Source: Chaetomium olivaceum
Taxonomy: Eukaryota; Ascomycota; Sordariomycetes; Sordariales; Chaetomiaceae
Direction: 5' to 3'
NCBI GenBank assembly: GCA_039881045.1
Contig: JAYWVB010000008.1
Span: 124,001-188,000 of the forward strand
DNA length: 64,000 nucleotides
Shown here in pieces: positions 23,301 to 32,384 of this stretch. A program made the position numbers and the translations under genes. The notes under the pieces are model-generated. The model did not search any database. It saw nothing but the letters and a program-made list of their open reading frames with translations, and was not told the DNA's origin. Position 1 is the stretch's first letter. The number at the start of each line of letters is the position of its first letter.

Positions 23301-23759
23301 GCCAAGAAGAGGACCCGGAAGACCGCCGTTTGCAGTCGGAGTACCTCGCCAAGCTGATGGGCTCATCACCCCGCCCAAGCATCCTGCTCTCCTACCTGGT
23401 GACGAACCCGTGGAGGGCAACTACAATACGTACGTGTCCGACGTCAGCGGCATGCACATGTCGACCCCACCGACGACGACCGCTGGTGCGAGTACATTCT
23501 GTTCAAGGGCCTGCGGCGCACGGGTATGCCCGCGTCAGCAGAGCACCATCACCGATACCGAGCTGCAGTTGCCAAGTTCGTCGTGCCCGCGACCGACTCC
23601 GACCGCGCTTCGACGTGGGCCGCGCCCAAGACGCTGCGCAACCGCCGCATACCTGAGGAAGAGGTATCCGAGGGCTTGCGCTTCCCTGCTATGTTTAAGG
23701 GTGAGGGGTTCGGGGCACCATACCATGTCTTTGATGAGCCGAGGTACTACAATTTTTAA
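20392..23759 (+). CDS. CWH43: CWH43-type GPI-anchor lipid-remodelling membrane protein
   Basis: CWH43 replaces the lipid of GPI anchors with ceramide in the ER. It fuses a PGAP2-like half and a PGAP2IP-like half with a C-terminal endonuclease/exonuclease/phosphatase-type domain. Exons: 20392-20485, 20569-20736, 20805-21137, 21193-21319, 21437-21478, 21538-21622, 21674-21719, 21771-23759. Each junction restores frame and family motifs, such as HTAVAYLAFFSALIVGSALH, DEWFPSVSATIGDRYPERS and GPRFALVGLWYLLT. Many transmembrane helices follow (for example VFWSILTSLGVTVWYFPLWH), then the catalytic-like part (LEVDVIGLLESDLQRI, TWGAALLSKFPIL). From about 23400 to 23580 the frame changes at least four times by single missing bases (EGNYNTYVSD, then DDDRWCEYILFKGLRRTG, then KFVVPATDSD), ending at 23759. 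Confidence 0.88.
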
Positions 23760-24094
23760 GGGGCCGTGATGTGGTAATGAAGTGTGATGAAGGGCGATGG
23801 AGGGAGGGGGGTCGTTGCCCCTGGCATGGGGTACGGCCGCGGGGAGGAACGGGGGGGGCGGAGTTTGCTTTGGTTAATGTAATACCGGGGGTTGGTTTAA
23901 CGGTGCAAAGATACGAATGTAGGGGCTAAGGCAGTATAATGATCTATTATGTCCAATACCCTTCATGAGCTGCATCGCTGGCCATCGTGGGGAGCAAACA
24001 TGAAACGACCAAAAAAACGCCATCATCCGCGTTGAAGCCTAACACCCCTAGCTCAGTCAATAACGACCAACGAATCTCTCCCTCCTCATTCGGT
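23760..24094. other. Intergenic, no gene seen
   Basis: Convergent spacer between CWH43 and the split oxidoreductase. Nothing recognisable. Confidence 0.5.
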
Positions 24095-24937
24095 CTAGAC
24101 CCTGTTCACGCTCCCCAGCCCCCGCTGGACATCAATGATATTCGGCGGCGTCACCAAGCCCTCCTGCAGTAGCCTCTCCAACCACTCAACCAGCGCCTGG
24201 CCGACAGCAGGCACCTCATGGAACAGCTTAATCGGGACAGTATGATATACTACGCCTTCAGGCGCGGATTGCTTGGGGAGGCCCGTCAAACCGATCAGGT
24301 GTGCGGCGAGCCGAGCCGGTGGTTCAGCGGTAGAGTCCTCCCCAGGTCCGTGGGCTGTAGCCGGCCGTGAGCCCCCCGGCGGCAACCGGTGCCTTCCCTT
24401 TCCCCTCTCCATCCCCATCCCCCTTATCAGCATCCCCCACCAACGCCTCTAACAACCACCCCGCCGACTCCCTTCCCCTCGTATCCGCCGCAAACCGCAA
24501 CTGCCCCTTCGTCCCCTTGACATTAGCCCGGATAATAGCCACCGCCCGCGCCGGATCGTGGCTGTCGACCAGCAGGTCGGGGCGCACCGTCTTGTGGCTG
24601 GACAGCCACAGGCCGTGCTTGGCCTTGTCGGCGACGGCGATGGTGCGCAGGCCGGCGAGGCGCGCGAGCTGGAGAGTGAGGTTGGCGGATGTGGACGAAC
24701 CTTTGAGGTCTTGGGTTAGCGGGCTGCTCAAGGTGGTTGCAGTTAACGTGTGAGGGGGCGGGCATAAGAGGTTTAGATGGGAGCTGAAAAAAAAAAAAGG
24801 GGGGGGGGGGTTTGCTTACCGCCCCATATGGCGAGCCAGTCCCCCAGTTGGGCGCGCTCGTGGGCGGGGAGGCTGTGGAGGCTTCTTTTTGGATGTCCGG
24901 CGCGATGAGGCCCGGTGGGAGCTGCCGGATGAGGGGT

Positions 24938-24942
24938 ATAGG
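24938..24942. repeat. Target-site duplication ATAGG (left copy)
   Basis: ATAGG directly abuts the left LTR end and is repeated at 30683-30687 directly beyond the right LTR end. A 5-bp duplication is usual for copia integrases. Confidence 0.93.
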
Positions 24943-25206
24943 TGTTGGAAACCAACAGCCACGATTCCACGGTTATCACACAGATGATGGAGCTTACAAC
25001 AGTGGGTTGGGATCCTCGGAGCATCCCTGAAGTCATCAATTGAAGGTTGTTCCTCTCTCTGTCTGTCCTTTCCCTCATCTTGTGTAAAATAGCTCGTCGT
25101 CAGCTTTTGGCCCCCCCCCCCCCGTAGGCTGCATTGGCGCCCACGTTGGGCAGCCATGCAGTTCTGCAACCGAATGTCCGAGTGCCAAGTGCCACAACTT
25201 CCAACA
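24943..25206 (-). repeat. LTR (3' LTR of the copia element)
   Basis: 264 bp, starts TGTTGGAAACC and ends CTTCCAACA on the plus strand. Contains a 13-base C run. The last codons and stop of pol appear to fall inside this LTR. Confidence 0.95.
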
Positions 25207-28200
25207 CACCCCCCCAGATGAACCCGCGAGGGTGAGACTGCCTGTTCCATCCTTCTGAAGTGCTTCACGTGGCACTGTCCTCCCTTCTGCGTTCGCAAGC
25301 CTCTCTCGGATGTCGACGAGTCCATCTGCTCCCTGAAACTCTCAAATGTTCCCTGTACCAGTGCCTTTGTGAGTCCGTCGGCCATCATCTTGGCGCTCTC
25401 CGTGTACACCACGTCAATCTTCCCACGCGAATGTTCCTGGCGCAGCCAGTGGTTGTGGATATCCACGTGCCGAAGGCTCGTCTTCAGCTTCGCAAGCTCC
25501 TCGGTCACAAGTCGGATCGTTTGTTTATTGTCACATTCAATGGTGATGCATGGTGTATCGAACTCGATGCCTAGTTCCTTGAGCATGCGGCTCACGTACA
25601 GACCTTCTTTGGCTGCTTGCGAGAGGGAGAGGAGCTCAGCTTCTGTGGTGGATGTCGTAACGGTGTCTTGTTTGTTGGCGCGCCACGCGATGAGGCCGCC
25701 GAAGAACTTGATTGCATATCCTTGACTGCTCTTGCGGTCTAGCGTGTTGTCGGCGTGTGACGCGTCACTGGCAATGCGCAAGTCGTCTGCGCCTCCCAAC
25801 TGGAGAGCAAGAGTGCTGGTTTGACTCAAGTAGCAAAGCACTCGATCTGCGGCTTTCTGATGTTCCAGCCCTGGGTTCGTGGTGAAGCGTGCGAGTCGTG
25901 AGGTGGCAAATGCAATGTCTGGGCGCGTGATGACGGCGGCGTAGAGTAGCGAGCCGATTTTTCGAAGATAAACTGTGATCTCGCGTGTGGTAGCCATGCC
26001 GTCGAATGGCAGGAGTTCTTCTTTCGCCATCGGAGAGTGTGCGGATGGTCTTGACTGTGCCAATGATGCAATTTTGTCGATATAGGAAGACTGTGAGAGC
26101 CAGATCAAGCGGCTCGGGCGGTCTCTGGTGATCTCGATCCCCAAGAACCATTGCAGGTCGTTTCCCCCAGTGAGCTCGTAGCGTTCCTTCAGCTGCTCAA
26201 CGGTCTCGAGGGCTTGTTTTCGCTTGGTGTTTTTGAACATGATGACAATGTCGTCGACGTAAAAGAATATGATGACGCCGTTCCTCTTGTAAGCGCAGGG
26301 CTCGTGAGGCACAGGGGCGTACCCCAGCGCTTTGAGCGCCTGTGTGAGTTCTCGTTGCCAGAGAAGTGGCGAGCGGCGGAGTCCGTAGAGCGCCTTGTTC
26401 AGTTTTAGTATCCACCCTGCACGTCTGTGCCCTGGTGGCATGCGCATGAAGACATCCTCGTCGAGTTCGGCGTTGACAAATGCGTTGACCGCGTCGAATT
26501 GCAGAAGCTCGAGGTCGAAACGCGCGGCGATTGCCATGATGGCCCTGAACGATCTTCCTGCTAGTGTCGCGGCGTACGTGTTCTGATCTGCACCTCGGAG
26601 TTGTTGATCCCCTCTGACGACCAGACGCGCCTTCGCCTTGAGGAATCTGCCATGCTTGTCAAACTTGTAAACGTATACCCATCGGCATCCGAGGATCTTG
26701 TGCCCTTTCGCTCTCGGGTCACGCGTCAGAATCTCGATCCACGAGTGCATCTTCGCGTGCTCTTGTAAGTGGTCAAGTTCGGCTTGTTTGAATAGCTCAC
26801 CGAGTGCGTGCTCTTCTAGCTCTTGATGCCTCTTGGGCGGCTCTGGCAATTCTTTGCGGTGGAGCTTTTCTCCAGTTTTTAAACGGCGCTCAACAGCTGC
26901 CTTCGTGATGCCTTTTCCTTTTCGGTCTTAACCACCGTCGCTCTCATGCCGGCATAGAAAGCGCCTTTCCAACAGTCCGCGGGAGACATGCTCCTCGCTT
27001 GCGCGGCGGGAGACCCATGAGCTGCGTCTGCGTGGAACGCGCCGTGTTGAACAGCAACAGAACCCTGCGAGAGCGCCTCTCTGGCATTCCCAAGCGTTCC
27101 TCCTGGACAGAGCCCCATGTCCATTTGGTGCGCGGACCCAATCAACACTGCAGCCAACAGAGCAGCTGGTGGAGAAGGAGGTGGCGTAGGAAGAGGCTCA
27201 ACCTGCGTCACGGTATGAAGCTTTCCCACTGACTCGCTGGTGTTTTGGCTGGCTGTGGGAGCCATCGTGGATTTTGAAGCTACGACAGCTTCTGCAGGAA
27301 TGGGAAGATAGCGATCGTCATCGCAAGAGCTTCCCGGAGCTTGGCCGGTTTGCAGGCGAGAGGCTCCTTGTGTCACAGCTTGGCCGGTTTGCGGGCTATT
27401 ATAGGCTGTGCCTGCATGAGGAATCGGTTCCACAGCTTGGCCGGTTTGCGGGTCAGAGGCTGTGCGAACGATGATTGTGTCTTGGATCTCTTCTGTCGAG
27501 TCCAGGAGGGCTTCCTCCACCCCCCGAGGTGCGAGCGCTGGGTTAACCTGCTCTTCAGCTTCCTCTGGGAGGGCGTATTCATGTAACAGGGTGGACAACT
27601 CATCTAGATCAAGCTCTCGGATGTCATCACGAAGCTCTTCGAGCGCACCGCTGAACGTTTCTTCTTCGTTGAAGATCACATCTCGCATGATCACAACCTT
27701 GTTGAGGACCGGATTCCAGATGCGGAACGTGTTGGACGAGGTGTACCCGACGAGGTATCCGATCCACGCTTTTGGGTTGAAGCGCTTAAGGCGCTCCTCC
27801 TTCCGCATCGCCGTGGTGGTCATCGCATATGCTTTGCAGCCGTACGTCCGCAAATTTGTTATGTCGGGCTTTCGCGCGCATCTCCGTTCGAATGGAAGAT
27901 CTCGAACGGCGTTTTCCAGCGAAGGCGCTTCCGCGGCGTGCGGTTAAGCAAGTATACTGCGGCCTTGCTAATCTCCCTCCACAGGGCGTTTGGGAGCTTC
28001 GAACTGTCACGCATAGCGGTGAGTTGTTCCTTGATGGTCCTCCACGAGCGCTCAGCAGCACCATTAAGGGCTTGTGTGTCTCCCGGTGATGGTTCGGTGC
28101 GGATGTGCCTGCTTTCCAAGTAGCGTTTTACCCCGGGCAACTTTGAGAATTTCGTTGTCACTTTCCACAACCTTTACCTTGATCTCGTATTGGCGTTCAA

Positions 28201-29074
28201 GTATGCCAAGCAGTTCGTGGAGTGCCGTAATGACAGTGTCGGTTTTCCGGTCCTTCATGTAGAAATCCCACAAGTAACCCGAGATCCTGTCGACGACCAA
28301 CAGGAGCGAGTTGTAGCCGGCTTCATCCGGCTCGAAATCGTGGAAATCGAGGGCGAGTTTCTCTCCTGGGCGGAATTCTGTGAGGTCGCGCGGCGCACGG
28401 TGATCTTGGCGGTGCATCTTGCCCTTTGCACACGAGTCGCACTCGGTGGTCGTGATACCCTTGATCCTGGCGCCTTGCGTGCTGTTCACTAGATGTTCGA
28501 GGGCTCCCGGTCCGGGATGGCCAAGTCGTAGGTGCCAGCGATACGCTTCCGCCTTCTGTGGGCGTCTCTGGGTCCAGGAATTGAATCGATTGCGGCGTGT
28601 AAAGAACGCGGCACGGCTGAGTGGTTCCGGGATGTACTCGAGTACGAACTGGTCAAAGTGGTCCTCTACAATGCCGAAGATCCTGCCGTCCGAGTTCCTG
28701 AGAAGTGTCGTACGGGGGCGTGTGTCCCACTGAATGCCCTGCTCTCGAAGCCTTCTGAGAGAGGCGACGTTTGTTGTGAATTCTGGAACGTATGCTACGT
28801 TCGTCAAACGCAGTAGTTGCTTGCCGTTGAGTGGGGTCTTCAAACAAATGTCGACATTGCCGTACCCTTGGATGCGGAGTTTTCCTTCTCCTGCCCAAAG
28901 GTAGTGCTCCTCGGAAACAGTGCGGAAGTGGTTGAAGCGGCTGATCTGGTTGCAAACGTGAATAGTGGCGCCCGAGTCGAGAATCGTTGAGTTCTTGAGA
29001 GCGTATTCGCTGCCTGCAAACGCCGTCGCAATGGCCAGGAGGCAGGCGCTGACCTTAGCTGGCGCATCGGCTAG
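25075..29074 (-). CDS. pol: Copia Pol (protease, integrase, reverse transcriptase, RNase H)
   Basis: In the Gag frame just after the UGA. Protease active site ILDSGATIHVCN near 28955; integrase zinc finger H...H...ECDSC (WHLRLGHPG to CAKGKMHR); integrase core with DFHDFEPD, the DN pair in VESDNEI and the Glu in GAAERSW; reverse transcriptase with QFDAVNAFVNAELDE and the YVDD box (FFYVDDIVIMF); RNase H with SDASHAD and IECDNKQT. Frame breaks occur near 28135, 27860 and 26900 (the last best explained by one missing G). With those set aside all catalytic residues are present. The C terminus appears to end inside the 3' LTR at about 25075 (DDELFYTR). Given the near-identical LTRs, the breaks are more likely sequence errors than old decay, though that is inference. 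Confidence 0.85.
25207..25216 (-). other. Polypurine tract
   Basis: On the coding (minus) strand a CTGGGGGGGTG stretch sits directly before the 3' LTR, the expected plus-strand primer position. Confidence 0.8.
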
Positions 29075-30319
29075 TCAATGTTCCTCTTCAACGCGCGATT
29101 GAGAATTACTTTCCTTGAGTGCGCTCCTGAGAGGCCGTGCAGTATCCTTTTCCTCCACCTTGACGCGTTTCCTGAGACGCTCAACTTGTCTTCGAAGTTC
29201 TGAGTCGTGCTTTATACGCTCCTGGGCGCGTGCTTCGGCAGTCCGCGACGGAAATCGATGTTCGGGTCGAATCTCTGGGCGAGCTGCCCAGCATTCCTCG
29301 AGGTTGTGTTTGTTGTCACAAGCAGGGCAGCCAGATTTTGAGTCATCGTTGTTTCGACGCTTCTTAGATCGAGGAGGCGGGCTGCGGCTCTTACTTCTGC
29401 GTGGTGTTGGGTTGCGCCGCGAGCGGTGAGGCTCCAAGTCGTGTTCTCCCTCATCGGAGGTCTGATCTGCAAAAGTGACGAACGCGCCCTTGGTGATAGT
29501 GCGCGGCTTGGAATCCCCGTCTTTTCGGAGGCGCTCGCGAAAGTCCTTCACCAGCTTGTGGACGGTAAGCTTGTTGTTGTCGATGAGCGCCTGGTTGCTA
29601 ATGGCGTATGCTTCGCACCAGGATTCGTATCCTGCACCTCTGATGGCTGCTTCGAACTGCAACCACCACATCTGGGAGTTGTCGGTGCCCGGCACTTTAG
29701 CCTCTTGGGCTTCGCCGATGGCTGTTTCCCAGCTAGAGAGCCAGCCCCGTGTGTCCTTTGGCTTGCGGGTGACGACCTTGATGGCGGTGTTATAGCGCTC
29801 GAGCGCTCGGCGAAGGTCTTCGAGATCGTCGGTTCCCGCACGCTCCTTGAGGGCGTCGTACCACTCATGAAGCTTCTTGTCGGGTTTGCAGGTCGCGTTG
29901 TAGATGTGGGTGGCGACCGTTTTCTGAACCCAGCTGCTCACGTTGCTGATTCTTTGTCCTTGGGTCTCGTATCGTCGCCAGTTAAACTGGAAGTTGGTCA
30001 CATCTTGGCGGTATTGTTCCTTCCCCACCGTAGTCATTTCTGAAAGGTTGCGAGGCGCTCCTTGCGTATCGGTGAGCTCTGTGCCGCCTGCGGGTGTTGC
30101 GCTTGAGTTGCGCGTGCTAGAAGCTGGCGTGTCCAGGAGCTTCGGGTAGTCGGTGAATCTCGGTTCGGTCGGTCGCTCCATGAAGTCGCCTCTGGAGGTG
30201 CTTGCAGGATTGATGAGCTCCCAGAGCTGGTTACCCTTCGCCATGTTGATAAAGCGCAGGTTCCACTCCTTCCAGCTCTCCGGGCCGGTAAGCTTGACGA
30301 TGTTTTCGGTCGAGGTCAT
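29075..30319 (-). CDS. gag: Copia Gag (capsid and nucleocapsid)
   Basis: 414 residues from the ATG at 30319 (MTSTENIVKLTGPESWKEWN). The open frame extends back into the LTR, but the first 78 codons there are LTR-derived, so this internal ATG is the better start. The Gag homology region includes LRFINMAKGNQLWELI. Near the C terminus a zinc knuckle of form C-x2-C-x3-H-x4-C (CPACDNKHNLEEC) binds RNA. It ends in EEEH then UGA at 29077-29075. The same frame continues directly into Pol, and the bases after the stop are CUA (see findings). Confidence 0.9.
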   Translation of the reverse strand: MTSTENIVKLTGPESWKEWNLRFINMAKGNQLWELINPASTSRGDFMERPTEPRFTDYPKLLDTPASSTRNSSATPAGGTELTDTQGAPRNLSEMTTVGKEQYRQDVTNFQFNWRRYETQGQRISNVSSWVQKTVATHIYNATCKPDKKLHEWYDALKERAGTDDLEDLRRALERYNTAIKVVTRKPKDTRGWLSSWETAIGEAQEAKVPGTDNSQMWWLQFEAAIRGAGYESWCEAYAISNQALIDNNKLTVHKLVKDFRERLRKDGDSKPRTITKGAFVTFADQTSDEGEHDLEPHRSRRNPTPRRSKSRSPPPRSKKRRNNDDSKSGCPACDNKHNLEECWAARPEIRPEHRFPSRTAEARAQERIKHDSELRRQVERLRKRVKVEEKDTARPLRSALKESNSQSRVEEEH

Positions 30320-30404
30320 GGTCGCGGTTGCGGTGGTCGTCAAGTTCTTGAACTGTTGTTCGTGGCTGTTGCTTCGAATTGATTGTAGGAAGCTTGGTTG
30401 CGAG

Positions 30405-30417
30405 CCGGGCTCATAAC
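30405..30417 (-). other. Retrotransposon primer-binding site (half initiator tRNA-Met)
   Basis: Immediately inside the 5' LTR the plus strand reads CCGGGCTCATAAC. GGGCTCATAAC is the anticodon stem-loop sequence of eukaryotic initiator tRNA-Met, not its 3' end. Copia of Drosophila and yeast Ty5 use such a half-tRNA primer, so priming by a cleaved initiator tRNA is inferred here. Confidence 0.8.
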
Positions 30418-30682
30418 TGTTGGAAACCAACAGCCACGATTCCACGGTTATCACACAGATGATGGAGCTTACAACAGTGGGTTGGGATCCTCGGAGCATC
30501 CCTGAAGTCATCAATTGAAGGTTGTTCCTCTCTCTGTCTGTCCTTTCCCTCATCTTGTGTAAAATAGCTCGTCGTCAGCTTTTGGCCCCCCCCCCCCACG
30601 TAGGCTGCATTGCGCCCACGTTGGGCAGCCATGCATGTTCTGCAACCGAATGTCCGAGTGCCAAGTGCCACAACTTCCAACA
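30418..30682 (-). repeat. LTR (5' LTR of the copia element)
   Basis: 265 bp, colinear with 24943-25206 apart from three one-base indels (in the C run, at GG/G in CATTGGCG, and CATGCA(T)GTT). On the minus strand it precedes gag. Confidence 0.95.
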
Positions 30683-30687
30683 ATAGG
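30683..30687. repeat. Target-site duplication ATAGG (right copy)
   Basis: Second copy of the 5-bp duplication; removing the element plus one copy rejoins oxidoreductase exon 3. Confidence 0.93.
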
Positions 30688-31422
30688 TCGGGACCGTTGA
30701 GCACGGAGGTGAAGTCTAGCCCGATGCATACGCCGAGGGAGATGGCGGCGACGACGAAGGCTACTCCGAGAGAGGCGCCCTCTTCGGGGGAGAGGGCGGG
30801 TGGGAGACGGACGGTGTTGTAGTCGGGGGCGACAACGTATTGTTGGTAGGCCGCTTTGCGGAGGTCGCGGTAGTCGGTTGATATGACGATGACCTAGGTA
30901 GGGTGTTTGGTAAGCAGGAATGAGCAGGGGTTTATCATACATGAAGCATGTCATCACCTACCCCGTCTCCTACGTTGTGTCGACTAGACCGGCTCAGTTT
31001 TGCTACGTTGCCAGCTAACTCTCGGCCAGAGATGTACGGCACTTCTGGGATGCCAAAGTTAAAGTCACTTTTTCTCGTGTTAGAAATATGGGGTTAAGTC
31101 ATGAGCTTAAAGAAAATTGGAAAAAAGTTAGATAATTAAGTACTCACGGCGCCTTCCAATCCATGGGATTCAGGCCGATTGCCTGCGTCCGGACGAGTAT
31201 CTCTTGATCATTCTTAAAGGTAGGAACCGGATGGTTCTCTGTCAACTGATATGGCTGACGTGCTCCGTGTAACAAGAGGACGGTTTGGGTCTCTGGGGTT
31301 ACAGGGGCGGTATCTGATATTTGGTCGTCGAGGACAGGCTTTGACTTGTCGGGCTTCTGGTTCGAAATTGACCCTCGAAACCCATGTGAGGAAATACGGC
31401 GGAGGAAGGATGTGCTACCCAT

Positions 31423-32384
31423 GGTTTGGCTTGTGAATGGATATTTTTGAGCCCAGCTGGCCTCAAATTCGTTGCCAACCCTCTCAAGATAAAGCACAGA
31501 AGCACAACGTGGCAACCATCTCCAGCCCTCTTCGAATTAGCTTAGTTCCCCTTGACAACCCACTCCTTCTGAAACACAAAACGCCGCTCATATTGCGCCA
31601 TCATAATTCGTCCAACCCATTGGCCTCATGCTCGACCTGCAGCCGCAGCTCTCGTTGCCGCCCCAGCCTTTGGGAACCCCCACGCAGGTTTCGAGATGTC
31701 ATAGACGCCGATGGCCGGGATGCACGTCCTTGGCTTCCTCTCTATGTATAGAGAAAGGTGAAATGCTCTGGAGGCGGCGAATCATTGTGGGAGATCATGG
31801 CCCAGGTTAATTTTGATTAGCCGAGCGGGTTTCGCTCGGAGAGTGCCAGAGGGTCGACATCATCTGCTTCGTTGATCACGCCATTTACAGATACTGGGCG
31901 GTTGCTCGATATGGGCACCATCAACGTTACAAGTCACTTTTTGAGACTGGTAGCAAAAAATGGTAGATTTATCTTTCCTACCTTCTGTCGAGACTGTTGG
32001 GTATCTACCTAATACCTAGTGTGCTAACCATTTAATTCAACGGGCGACGGGTGATGTTGGTGATTAAGTGACGCTAGTTTGATTTTGTGGCTAAAGAGTA
32101 ATGTTTTGCCGCGGCGCAAGCAAAGGCACCAACTGTTTAGGAAAGGTTGCCCGGATGTTGATCTATTGCTTCCTACATTTAAGGCTGAATAGACGGGGTG
32201 CCGTGGCCTCGAAACCACCCCTCCCCTTATCCCACTTCAAAGAGCATTTATAGTTACTAATGTTAGGCGATAGATGTCTAGCACAATGAAGTGTCAAAGG
32301 TTGAAAGCAATTGATTTAAAACAAATTGTACTTTTAAGAACCGACACTAGTGCGGGATACTGTTGAATTCGCTCAGTCGCTACT
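31423..32384. other. Intergenic, promoter side of the oxidoreductase
   Basis: No gene seen; AT-richer than the surroundings from about 31900 to 32350. Probably the oxidoreductase promoter plus the 3' flank of the GH72 gene. Confidence 0.45.

Larger units (their letters stand above)
24943..30682 (-). mobile_element. Complete Ty1/copia LTR retrotransposon
   Basis: 5740-bp element with its coding strand on minus. It has two LTRs of 264 and 265 bp with TGTTGGAA...TTCCAACA ends, a 5-bp target duplication, a primer-binding site, a polypurine tract, gag, and pol in the order protease, integrase, reverse transcriptase, RNase H, which defines the copia (Pseudoviridae) class. By eye the LTRs differ only by three single-base indels, with no substitutions, so the insertion is very recent and shows no C-to-T scars of repeat-induced point mutation. 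It lies in an exon of the oxidoreductase gene. Confidence 0.95.
24095..31422 (-). pseudogene. Medium-chain (ToxD/enoyl-reductase-like) oxidoreductase disrupted by a retrotransposon
   Basis: MDR-superfamily NAD(P)H oxidoreductase, the family that includes trans-acting enoyl reductases. Exon 1 (31148-31422) carries the GroES-like start (TQAIGLNPMDWKAP). Exon 2 (30962-31067) reads FNFGIPEVPYISGRELAGNV. Exon 3 begins at 30893 (VIVISTDYRDLRKAAYQQYV, LSPEEGASLGVAF) and is cut at GPDL by the copia element. Past the element it resumes at 24942 and ends at 24820 (ERAQLGDWLAIWGG). Exon 4 starts at 24700 and rebuilds GGSSTSANLTLQLARLAGL, the Rossmann nucleotide-binding turn. The C terminus (EGVVYHTVPIKLFHEVPAVG) stops at 24095. 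Two further one-base shifts occur, one next to the insertion and one near 24345. An upstream in-frame ATG lies at 31515. As it stands no full protein can be made. Physiological substrate unknown. Confidence 0.82.

Noticed and set aside
24816..25206. Reverse transcriptase frame running through the LTR into host sequence, suggesting a fusion protein
   Set aside because: Open only because of one-base differences in this LTR; the other LTR copy closes the frame at DDELFYTR.
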